From positions 1 through 17,313 of the forward strand of contig CALMDL010000133.1 of NCBI GenBank assembly GCA_937864995.1: a DNA stretch of 17,313 nucleotides, read 5' to 3'. Positions within the stretch are counted from its first letter, which is position 1. Each line of letters starts with the position of its first letter. Shown piece after piece: positions 10,609 to 17,313 of this stretch. This stretch comes from an uncultured Candidatus Altimarinota bacterium. GTDB lineage: Bacteria; Patescibacteriota; Gracilibacteria; BD1-5; UBA6164. Made by a program: the position numbers and the translations under genes. Under the pieces are notes generated by a model that saw nothing but the letters and a program-made list of their open reading frames with translations, was not told the origin of the DNA and did no database searches.

Positions 10609-11016
10609 ATGGAAAGAACATTAGTAATTTTAAAACCTTCTATTCCAGATAAAGAATTTTGAGAAAATATAATAATATCTAGAGAATATTTTAAAAAAAT
10701 ATTTGAAAGAATTGTTAGAATGAAATGATTTAAAATTGAAAAAAGAAAAGAAGAAAACCTTAATTTAGAAACTGCTCAAAAACACTATGAAGAAAAAAAA
10801 GAGCATCCTCTTTTTAATTCTGTAATAGAATATATAACTTGAGATGTATGTGAGATATTGTCTATAAGTTGAGAAAACTCTATATCTGAAATAAGAAAAA
10901 TTGCTCTCAAAATGAGAGATAAATATATATGAAATAATTCTAAATTGTACAATATGATTCATGCTTCAGATTCAGTTTATGAATCAGAAAGAGAGCATAA
11001 AATACACTTTAGTTAA
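10609..11016 (+). CDS. ndk: Nucleoside diphosphate kinase
   Basis: NDK transfers the gamma-phosphate between nucleoside tri- and diphosphates through a phosphohistidine. The 135-residue length is normal. The start ERTLVILKPS carries the conserved Lys9. YEEKKEHPLFNSVIEYITG covers the substrate-binding region, and NMIHASDSVYESEREHKIHF contains the catalytic histidine H118, followed by the SDS triad element. The usual PGTIRGDF segment before it is altered to a KMRDKYIGNN-type sequence, so this is a divergent member, although the active-site core is kept. It lies 13 bases after rny and ends in a strong terminator. Confidence 0.88.
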
Positions 11017-11057
11017 ACAAAAAAATGCAAAGCAAAAAATACTTTGCATTTTTTTGT
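11017..11057 (+). terminator. Intrinsic terminator of rny-ndk
   Basis: ACAAAAAAATGCAAAG (11017-11032) pairs perfectly over 16 bp with CTTTGCATTTTTTTGT (11042-11057) across a nine-base A-rich loop. The U-run is inside the stem. The hairpin begins directly after the ndk stop codon and would work on either strand. Confidence 0.85.
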
Positions 11058-11058
11058 T

Positions 11059-11088
11059 TTGCATATAAAATAGTTCATATTTTATAAA
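11059..11088 (+). promoter_or_regulatory. Candidate promoter for the lgt-like/comEC pair
   Basis: TTGCAT (11059-11064) and TATAAA (11083-11088) are 18 bases apart, just after the ndk terminator. Transcription would begin around 11095, leaving only about nine bases before the proposed GTG start at 11104, so the message would be nearly leaderless. Confidence 0.45.
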
Positions 11089-11103
11089 TATAAATTACTA
11101 AAA

Positions 11104-11901
11104 GTGTATCCATTTATAGAACCATTTTCTTGAATTTTAATTTATACTTTTTGATTAACAATTACCATATGCTTCTTTATGTTCATATGGATGTTAAGAA
11201 AATTGTCAGTTAGATTCTCTTTTGATTTTCTTATATTTAAGAAAAATTTAATTTGGTATTTTTTATCTATATTTTTCTTTTCTAGATTATTTTATGTAAT
11301 TTCTAGATGGAATGATTTAAAACATATAGAAAATCCAATAGAATTTTTTATAATGAATGATTATAATTTTTCATTAATGTGAGCATTATTCTGATTTTTT
11401 GTGGTATTTTTTATACTTATAAAAATAAGAAATGAAAAATTGGATAACTTTATAAACTGAATTGTATTATCTTTTCTTTTTGTGCTTCCAATTTGATTTT
11501 TTTGATCGCTATTATGATGACAAGTTTATTGAAAAGAAACTTTTTACTGAATAGAAATAATGTATAATCATCCTTTCACTCCTGTTCCTTTCAAAGTTCC
11601 AGTTTTTCCTTTACCTATAATATATTCATTATTATTTTTTATATTATTTTCTGCATTATATATACTTTCAATGTATGTAAAGTTTAAAAATATTTTAGGA
11701 TATTTATGAATGATGATATTTTCTTGTATAATATTTATTTTTGAATTTTTTAGTTGAAAATACTGAATTTTCAAAGATACAATTCACTTAAATTTATCAC
11801 AAATTTGTGCAATTATTATTTTTATATTTTGTTTTATAAACTTAAAAAAAATATATAAAGAAGATTCTAAAGATAAAACTTTAATAAACATAAATGAATA
11901 A
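11104..11901 (+). CDS. Divergent prolipoprotein diacylglyceryl transferase-like membrane protein
   Basis: Lgt attaches diacylglycerol to the lipobox cysteine of preprolipoproteins. This 265-residue, roughly seven-span protein has the family's size and order: YPFIEPFSGILIYTFGLTIT at the N terminus, a middle segment SLMGALFG where Lgt has SFHGGLLG, FFGSLLGGQVYGKET where Lgt has RIGNFINGELYGKPT, then HPFTPVPFKVPVFP and a C-terminal IFIFEFFSGKYG. The family's key residues are changed: His103, Arg143, Asn146, Glu151 and Arg239 (E. coli numbering, from memory) appear as M92, F132, S135, Q140 and I210, while the Glu of EFF (E214) stays. It may therefore not be an active transferase. The start is GTG 11104, because an in-frame TAG lies at 11071 and the next ATG (11179) would remove the conserved first segment. 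It overlaps comEC by 8 bases. Confidence 0.72.
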
Positions 11902-13366
11902 ACAAATTATAGCTATATATTTTTGAATATTTTATATTTTATGAATATTTATAAATAATTTAGTTCAAAATTTAATTACATCTCTCCTAGTACTACTATT
12001 TTTAGTAGTGCTTTTTTTATTGTTGTTTTTAAAAATTAAAAAACATATATTAATATTTTTATTTTGTTTTTTATGATTTTTTTTATGATCATATATATCA
12101 AGTTTAAATATAGAAAAAATAAATAAAAATAATGAGTTTTTAAATAATTTTAAAAATAAAGTAACTTTTGAAGTAGAAATATTAAATATTTCAAAAATAA
12201 GCGATTCAAATATTATTTATATAGTTAGAGTCAAAAAAATAAATAAAATCATTTTAAACGCAAATATTTTAGCTGAAATTTATATAAACTGAAATCATAA
12301 AATTGATAATTGAGAAAATATAAAATTTGAATCAAAAATATATAATTTTGAAAATTTTAATTGATTTAACTACAAAAAATTTAATTTAAGTAAAAATATA
12401 TATTTTAAAACATATGTATATAATTATGAGAAAATTTCAAAAAATAAATTAAATATATTTTATAAAAAAATATATTTAATAAGAGAAAATATAATCAATA
12501 TAATAAATAACATTTATACAAAAGAGGAAGCTATTTTTTTGTCTTGAATATTGATTTGAGCAAGAGAAGATTTATCTATTGAGTTAAAAAAAAATTTCAA
12601 CAATTCATGACTTACACATTTAATTGCTGTTTCATGATTTAATATAACTATAATAATAATATTTTTTTCAAATATAATAAAAATATTTCCCACTAGTATA
12701 AAAATAATAATTATGTCATTATTAATTATTATTTTTACTATTCTAGTTTGAGCATGAGCAGCAATAATAAGAGCAGCAATAATGTGAATAATTTGATTTA
12801 TTGTAGTAAATTACTGAAGAAAATGAAATACTCTAGTAATACTAATATTAACATTATCCTTAATGATTACATTTTCACCATTAAGTTTAAATTATGATGT
12901 ATCTTTACAATTGAGCTTTCTTGCTGTTTTATGAATAATATATTTTCAAAAAAAAATTGAAAATATATTCTCATTTTTACCAAATATATTTGAAATTAAA
13001 ACTGCTTTTTGTTTAACTATTTCTGCAATAATATTGACTTTACCTATAATGATTTTTAATTTTTGACAAATATCAATTATAGCACCAATTAGCAATATAC
13101 TAGTAATATGGACAATACCACTGTCTATGTTTTTTTGATTTTTGTCTATTATATTTTATCAAATAAATAATATTATTTGAATAGTTATTTGATATATTGC
13201 ACGGGTATTTTTAAAATGGGATATTATGATTGTAAATTTATTATGAAATAATAGTTTTTCAAATATAAAATATGATTTTTGAATTTATAAATATTATTAT
13301 GAAATAATTTATTTTATTATAATAATATTCATAATAATATGGTCAAAAAAAGATAGTACAGATTAA
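11894..13366 (+). CDS. comEC: ComEC/Rec2-family competence protein, DNA channel part only
   Basis: ComEC forms the inner-membrane channel that admits single-stranded DNA during natural transformation. The 490-residue product starts with hydrophobic spans (to about residue 75). A soluble OB-like domain follows, ending in NGFNYKKFNLSKNIYFKTYV (compare FDY..yL...GI). The multi-span Competence domain contains LSGILIGAREDLS, NSGLTHLIAVSGFNITI near residues 236-252, AAIIRAAIMGII and DVSLQLSFLAVLGIIYF. The C-terminal metallo-beta-lactamase-like domain found in long ComEC proteins (about 750 residues) is missing. Short forms of this type exist in other bacteria, so this need not be damage. Its ATG overlaps the lgt-like stop (ATGAATAA), which suggests translational coupling. 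It ends SKKDSTD inside the terminator shared with the converging gene. Confidence 0.9.
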
Positions 13367-13384
13367 TCCGTACTATCTTTTTTT
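13345..13384. terminator. Bidirectional terminator shared by comEC and the converging gene
   Basis: AAAAAAAGATAGTAC (13345-13359) pairs with GTACTATCTTTTTTT (13370-13384). Inside an A-C mismatch, GAT (13361-13363) can pair with ATC (13366-13368). A-tract and T-tract flank the GC-containing core on both strands. Both neighbouring stop codons (TAA at 13364-13366 on plus and at 13365-13363 on minus) lie in its loop. Confidence 0.88.
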
Positions 13385-14442
13385 CATCATTCTGAAACAA
13401 TATCAGCTTCTCATCAAGCCAAAGATTCAACTTCAGCCTCAAATCAATCTATTTCTTTTCATTCTTCAATTATTTTTGCTTTTTCATTTTCTAAATTATC
13501 AATTGTTTCTTTTCTTTTTACTTCATCAACAATATTTTCTGCTTCACTTATTTGTTTAACTATGTCTTTTGCTTGTTCAATAAGATTATTTTTTTTCTTA
13601 TTAATTTCTTCTTTTGATCTTTTTCATCATAAAATTGCATCTCTTTTTAAATCTTCTTTATATAAATCTTTTAAAAGTTTATATTTTTTATTCAAACTTT
13701 TTTCTCATTTTATTTCACTTATAAGTGGTCAATTTTGTTTTTTAAAATCATCTGATCAATTTTTTAATATTGAATTCATAGTTGTATCCATTGAGCTTGA
13801 TAAATCTCTTTGTTTATTTTCTGTTCAATCAGAATTATTTACAGATACATAGTTATCAGCAAGCATTAACTCAAGTCAACCAACTCACTTATCTAAATCT
13901 ATATCTAATCATTTACAATCTTTTGAAAACTCTGTTTTATCAAAATTTTCTTCTGTTGTTTTTTCTTTTTTATCAAATGTTTTAACTATACTTTCTCTTA
14001 CTTTACCATCAGATAAACCATTCACTACCTTCATTAAAACATCTAATCATTCATCATTTTTTGCACTATCCAATTTTTTTGTTGTTTCTGTAAAAGTAGT
14101 TTCATCTATATGTCACGATGAAAATAAATTTTTTAATGTTGGAAAATATGGTGAATCTGAATCCAACTTTTCAACATCTATTTCGCTATCATCATTTTTT
14201 TCATTTACTCATTTTTCACTTTGAGTAGCAATATTTTGTTCTGGTTTTTCTACTTGTTCATTACTTCAACTAGCATTTGTTTTTGGTTTTACTCAATATA
14301 ATTCATTCATTAATTGTGCTTTTTGGTCTGATAAAGGTACTTTTAAAGGAGCAGAATAATCCATATTATCTTGCTCTCTTTTATCCTTTTCTCATAATTT
14401 AGGTTCAGGTGGCATATTTTTGAATTGATCCAATGGTGGCAT
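13363..14442 (-). CDS. Hypothetical charged, coiled-coil-like protein
   Basis: I do not recognise this 359-residue product. It begins MPPLDQFKNMPPEPKLGEKD and is acidic and polar in its first 110 residues, including a low-complexity linker rich in Ser, Asn, Glu and Gln. The middle contains TFTETTKKLDSAKNDEGLDV and a short hydrophobic patch GGLELMLADNY. The C-terminal third (from about residue 255) is a run of Lys/Glu-rich heptad-like sequence, SKEEINKKKNNLIEQAKDIV and onward, predicted by eye as coiled coil. There is no signal peptide or membrane span. The single Cys is not in a motif. The gene stops inside the shared hairpin, so its last six residues, KKDSTD, match those of ComEC. It lies 68 bases downstream of gatA, separated by a terminator, and probably has its own promoter. 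A structural or scaffold role is only a guess. Confidence 0.8.
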
Positions 14443-14455
14443 AATATTTTTATAT

Positions 14456-14492
14456 AAAAAAATAACTACTTATATTTTATCATATAAATAGT
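14456..14492 (-). terminator. Intrinsic terminator of gatA
   Basis: Read on the minus strand, ACTATTTATAT (14492-14482) pairs with ATATAAGTAGT (14475-14465) as an 11-bp stem with one U-G wobble and the loop GATAAA. TA and then seven Ts (14462-14456) follow. It lies 19 bases after the gatA stop. Confidence 0.75.
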
Positions 14493-14503
14493 CATTTTTG
14501 CAA
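14474..14503 (-). promoter_or_regulatory. Candidate promoter of the minus-strand hypothetical gene, inside the gatA terminator
   Basis: On the minus strand TTGCAA (14503-14498), an 18-base spacer and TAAAAT (14479-14474) match the arrangement seen before 793 and 11104. The -10 box falls in the terminator hairpin, so the two signals overlap. Transcription would start near 14467, about 25 bases before the ATG at 14442. Confidence 0.35.
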
Positions 14504-14510
14504 ATTTTTA

Positions 14511-15965
14511 CTAATCTTCGAATCAAGGAGCTAATTTAAGAGCAAAATTTGTTGCTTGTTCATAAACATGTGCTATTTCAAATAGCCTTTCTTCTGTTAA
14601 TCTAGGAGTTAAAATATGTAATCATACTGGTAATAACTCTTTTTCATCATCTTCACTTTCTGCAAATCATGCTGGAACACTTACCCCAGGTAATCAAGCA
14701 AGACTAGCAGGTATAGTATATGCATCCGATAAATACATCTTAACTGGATCGTTTATTTTTTCTCAAGCTTTCCATGCAACATTAGGAGAAACTGGACTAA
14801 TAATCGCATCAACCTCTTGAAATGCTTTATTAAAATCTTCTATAATAAGAGTTCTGATTTGAGTTGCTTTTTTAAAATAAGCATCATAAAATCAAGCAGA
14901 TAATACATAACTTCATAAAATAATTCTTCTTTTAGCTTCATCTCAAAATCATTCTGATCTATTATTTATAAATAATTCATCAGTTGAAGAATAATCTTGT
15001 GTAGAACTATGTCAAAATCTAAGTCAATCATATCTAGATAAATTTGTAGAAACTTCTGCTGGCATTATTATGTAATAAGTTGCAATAGCATATTTTGTCA
15101 TTGGTAAACTTACTTCTTTTATTTCAGCTCAAAGTTCCTTTAATTTTATAATTGCTTCTTCTATTCTATTTCTAACTCATTCATCTAATCATTCTTCAAA
15201 ATACTCTTTTGGTACTCAGATTTTATATCATTTAAGATCTTTTTTATTCCATATTTCTGGATTAATTAAATCCTTTCATGGTAATGATGTATTTTCTTTA
15301 CTATCATATCCATTCATAATTTCATATAAAAGTGCAGAATCTTTAACGGTTTTAGTAAGTGTTCAAGGACAATCTAAACTTGAAGCCATAGCCATAACTC
15401 AATATCTACTATTTCTTCAATAACTTGGTTTAAATCAAACTATATTACACATACTAGCAGGTTGTCTTATACTTCATCAAGTATCTGTTCATAATGCAGC
15501 AGGAGCTAGTCATGCAGCTACAGCAGCAGCTGATCATCAACTTGAACCTCATGGAATTCTAGAAGTTCACCATGGATTTAATGATTTTTTAAATGCAGAT
15601 GATTCTGTTGTTGATCACATAGCAAATTCATCCATTGCAACCTTTCAAAGTGAACTAACTCAAGCTTGTACTAAATTTTCAATAACTGTCGCATTATATG
15701 GTGGTTTAAAATCTGCTAATATTTTTGACGATGCCGTAGTTGGAACTCAAATTTCACAAAAAATATCTTTTACAGCAATTGGAGCTCACATTAATGCTCA
15801 ATCAACTGAATTTAGTCAATTTTTGTTTACAAAATTATATGCTTGTATTTTATTATCATATTTTTCAATTCTATTTAAAAAATATGAAAAAACTTCTTCT
15901 CTAGTTTTTTCACCAGATTTTATTTTCTTTATAATTTCTTCTAAACTTAATTCTCTTAAACTCAT
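14511..15965 (-). CDS. gatA: Aspartyl/glutamyl-tRNA amidotransferase subunit A
   Basis: GatA is the glutaminase of the GatCAB complex, which converts Glu-tRNA-Gln (and Asp-tRNA-Asn) to the correct amide form. The 484-residue product carries the amidase signature with its Ser-cisSer-Lys triad: K66 in [11 protein letters not shown]141 in GGSSGGSAAA and S165 in GTDTGGSIRQPAS. The spacings of 75 and 24 residues equal those I recall for Staphylococcus GatA (K79, S154, S178). The C terminus LAPGFED matches the family's LAPWNE-like end. About 36 of 40 glycines are TGA, including those of the catalytic loop, so the gene is unreadable in the standard code. gatB and gatC are not in the window. A second in-frame ATG two codons upstream (15971) is an equally possible start. 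A TATACT box lies at 15999-15994 on this strand. Confidence 0.95.
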
Positions 15966-16033
15966 AAACATTTCTTAATAATTAATTTTTTTTAGTATAA
16001 TCATTTTTTATAAATTTTAAAATAATTTGTAAC

Positions 16034-16064
16034 AAAAAAAGAGTGAATTAATTCACTCTTTTTT
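16034..16064 (-). terminator. Intrinsic terminator of rplS, symmetric on both strands
   Basis: GAGTGAATTAATTCACTC (16041-16058) is a perfect palindrome flanked by A7 (16034-16040) and T6 (16059-16064). On the minus strand it starts five bases after the rplS stop codon and ends in a seven-base U-run. It may act in either direction. Confidence 0.85.
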
Positions 16065-16068
16065 AAAA

Positions 16069-16422
16069 TTATCTAACTTCTTTAAGTCTAGCTGCTTTAC
16101 CAGTAAGATCTTTAATAAATTTAATAGATTTTCTTCTAACTTTAAATTGTCTTAATACTTCAATTTTTTCAATACCAGGTGAGTGAATTGCAAAAACTTT
16201 TTCAACACCAAAAGCACCGATTTTTCTTCTAACTGTAATAGTTTTTTCAAGTTCTGATTTACCAGCAGTTTTAATAACTAACCCTTTAAATTTTTGAACT
16301 CTATCTTTATTTCATTCACTAATTAATTGGTGAACTTCAACTTCCATACCAGTTCTAATTTCTGGTCTACCTTCTTGTACAAAAGATGATTGAATTTGTT
16401 TTATTAATGCAGAATTTGTCAT
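16069..16422 (-). CDS. rplS: 50S ribosomal protein L19
   Basis: L19 sits at the interface of the 30S and 50S subunits. The 117-residue length is standard, and the sequence is typical: EIRTGMEVEVHQLISEGNKD, RVQKFKGLVIKTAG, EKTITVRRKIGAFGVEKVF, HSPGIEKIEVLR and a basic tail with KVRRKSIKF and GKAARLKEVR. Of nine glycines, seven are GGT, one GGG and one TGA (in SEGNKD), the same bias as fusA and the opposite of gatA. It appears to form its own unit, with a promoter at 16468-16495 and a symmetric terminator. The ATG at 16422 is the only one that fits, because the nearer upstream ATG is out of frame. It is not beside trmD or rpsP, its usual partners. Confidence 0.96.
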
Positions 16423-16467
16423 GTCATTATTTTTAAAAAATATAAAATTCCTTTTGAAATTTCGCAT

Positions 16468-16495
16468 ATCATATATAAAAATAATTTAAAAGCAA
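16468..16495 (-). promoter_or_regulatory. Candidate promoter of rplS
   Basis: On the minus strand TTGCTT (16495-16490) and TATGAT (16473-16468) are 16 bases apart. Transcription would begin near 16461, giving a leader of about 38 bases. That leader holds AAAAGGAATTTT, but at a distance from the ATG that is too long for a ribosome binding site. Confidence 0.45.
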
Positions 16496-16531
16496 GTTTT
16501 ATTTTAAAAAATGCAAATATTTTACAAAAAT

Positions 16532-16537
16532 TATAAT
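16532..16537 (+). promoter_or_regulatory. Possible -10 box for the 16589-17313 genes
   Basis: A perfect TATAAT lies 51 bases before the ATG at 16589, in the region divergent from rplS. I see no matching -35 hexamer at 16-18 bases, so this rests on one hexamer in very AT-rich DNA. Confidence 0.3.
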
Positions 16538-16588
16538 ATATGTTAAAATTAATGAAATATTTAAAATTATTAACTAAAAAATACTAAA

Positions 16589-17062
16589 ATGGACTTCGCA
16601 AAATTAAAAAATAAATTAATAGAAACTAAAAATAAGGCTGTAGAATCATCTGCAAAAGCACTTTGAAACTCTATGTTTACTATTAAATCTATTGAAGAAT
16701 TAAATAATACAATATCTAAATCAAAACAAACTACTTTTACAAATAAAGAAACATGAGAAACTAAAACATATATAAAAAATTCTTTTGTATTATTTTGAGA
16801 CGAAAATTCTGACTTTTTTAAAGAATCATTAATTACATTTCCAGTTTTAGCAACAAAAGCATTTTCACAAAATATTACACTAAAATTAGCAAAAACAAAT
16901 ATAGAAAACTTAAAGCTAGAAGATTATAATATAAAGGAAATTCCTAGTTTAGTTGTATTTGAAAACGAAAAAGTTAAAACTGTTATTGCTTGAAAAGAAA
17001 ATATTTTAAAACTTGTAAAATCTACAAATTTAGATATAAATGGTGAAATAGAAAAAATTTAA
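16589..17062 (+). CDS. Hypothetical protein, possible thioredoxin fold without a CxxC
   Basis: This is a 157-residue protein. An N-terminal helical, charged arm (MDFAKLKNKLIETKNKAVES) precedes a part that looks alpha/beta. YIKNSFVLFGDENSDFFKES has the look of a first strand and helix. YNIKEIPSLVVFENEKVKTV resembles the cis-Pro loop and following strands of thioredoxins (compare v.s.PTlllFk.G). There is no CxxC, so a redox function is unlikely if the fold is right. No signal peptide or membrane span is present. It is divergent from rplS and 19 bases before the membrane protein at 17082, with which it is probably co-transcribed. The fold assignment is an inference from a short stretch and could be wrong. 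Confidence 0.7.
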
Positions 17063-17081
17063 ATAATTAATTTAAAACACT

Positions 17082-17313
17082 ATGACACTTACTATTTTAG
17101 AAATACTTTACATAGTACTTATAGTCTTTTCATCAATAATATGAACACTTTTGGTTCTTATTTTGATAAGAGTTTTAAAAATATTATGACCAGTTATGGA
17201 AATACTTGAAGTATACAACAAAATAAAAAGTATTTTTTCAGCTTATGCATCTATTCCTGATAAAATCAAAGAATATGCAGTTGATTTTTTAAAAAATAAA
17301 AATAATAATGAAT
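17082..17313 (+). CDS. Small membrane-anchored protein, 3' end outside the window
   Basis: Seventy-seven codons are visible. Residues 5-35 form one long or two short hydrophobic segments (YIVLIVFSSIIGTLLVLILI), followed by an amphipathic basic region (VYNKIKSIFSAYASIPDKIK) and a Lys/Asn-rich tail KNKNNNE at the window edge. The shape recalls small DUF948-like proteins with an N-terminal anchor and a cytoplasmic helix, but I recognise no family. The low-complexity ending suggests that the stop codon may be very near. The ATG is 19 bases after the preceding gene. Confidence 0.65.

Noticed and set aside
10765-10962. Minus-strand open frame opposite ndk
   Set aside because: The plus frame encodes NDK with its catalytic histidine; the antisense product has no features.
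11568-11774. Minus-strand open frame inside the lgt-like gene
   Set aside because: It is covered by the longer plus-strand frame with Lgt landmarks.
13562-13985. Two plus-strand open frames of 96 and 67 codons
   Set aside because: They lie opposite the 359-residue minus-strand gene, which is continuous under code 25; their Phe/Leu/Ser-rich products are antisense of its Lys/Glu-rich sequence.

Overview
This is a gene-dense, very AT-rich bacterial segment in which TGA is read as glycine and only TAA and TAG act as stops (NCBI genetic code 25). Under the standard code almost every gene looks shattered. With TGA = Gly, eighteen reading frames become intact, and TGA falls on invariant glycines of EF-G, GatA, PheS and RNase Y, while tryptophan is still written TGG. 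This points to Absconditabacteria (SR1) or Gracilibacteria in the Patescibacteria/CPR. I cannot choose between the two from this window.

Layout. Positions 1-708 hold the 3' two thirds of pheS, followed by a hairpin terminator. From a promoter near 737-766 runs a tightly packed, partly overlapping plus-strand gene string: a multi-pass membrane protein, a WecA/TagO-like polyprenyl-phosphate sugar-phosphate transferase, a type IV prepilin-like protein, fmt, an ABC-2-type permease, prmC and a hypothetical soluble protein (793-6567). fusA (6727-8871) stands alone between a structured leader and a strong terminator. After a 209-base gap come rny and ndk, a terminator, then an Lgt-like membrane protein overlapping comEC (11104-13366). 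comEC converges on, and overlaps by four bases, a minus-strand coiled-coil-like hypothetical gene; both stop inside one shared hairpin. Upstream of that on the minus strand are gatA and rplS. A plus-strand pair closes the window: a thioredoxin-fold-like protein and a short membrane protein cut by the window end.

Functional picture. Most recognised genes serve translation (PheS, Fmt, PrmC, EF-G, GatA, L19) and RNA or nucleotide turnover (RNase Y, NDK). A second theme is the cell surface: prepilin, ComEC DNA channel, lipid-linked sugar transferase, Lgt-like protein and an ABC permease, which fits a small-genome host-associated cell that imports DNA. Two expression features recur. No gene has a convincing Shine-Dalgarno sequence; A/T-rich leaders lie directly before the start codons. 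Glycine codon choice also differs by gene: fusA and rplS mostly use GGT, whereas genes such as gatA use TGA almost throughout.

I saw no tRNA, rRNA, CRISPR array, insertion sequence or phage gene. No stretch over 300 bases lacks a gene. I found no clear defence or mobile system. The points most worth a second look are the degenerate Lgt-like protein, the convergent gene pair with identical C-terminal tails, and the compartment-wide glycine codon bias.
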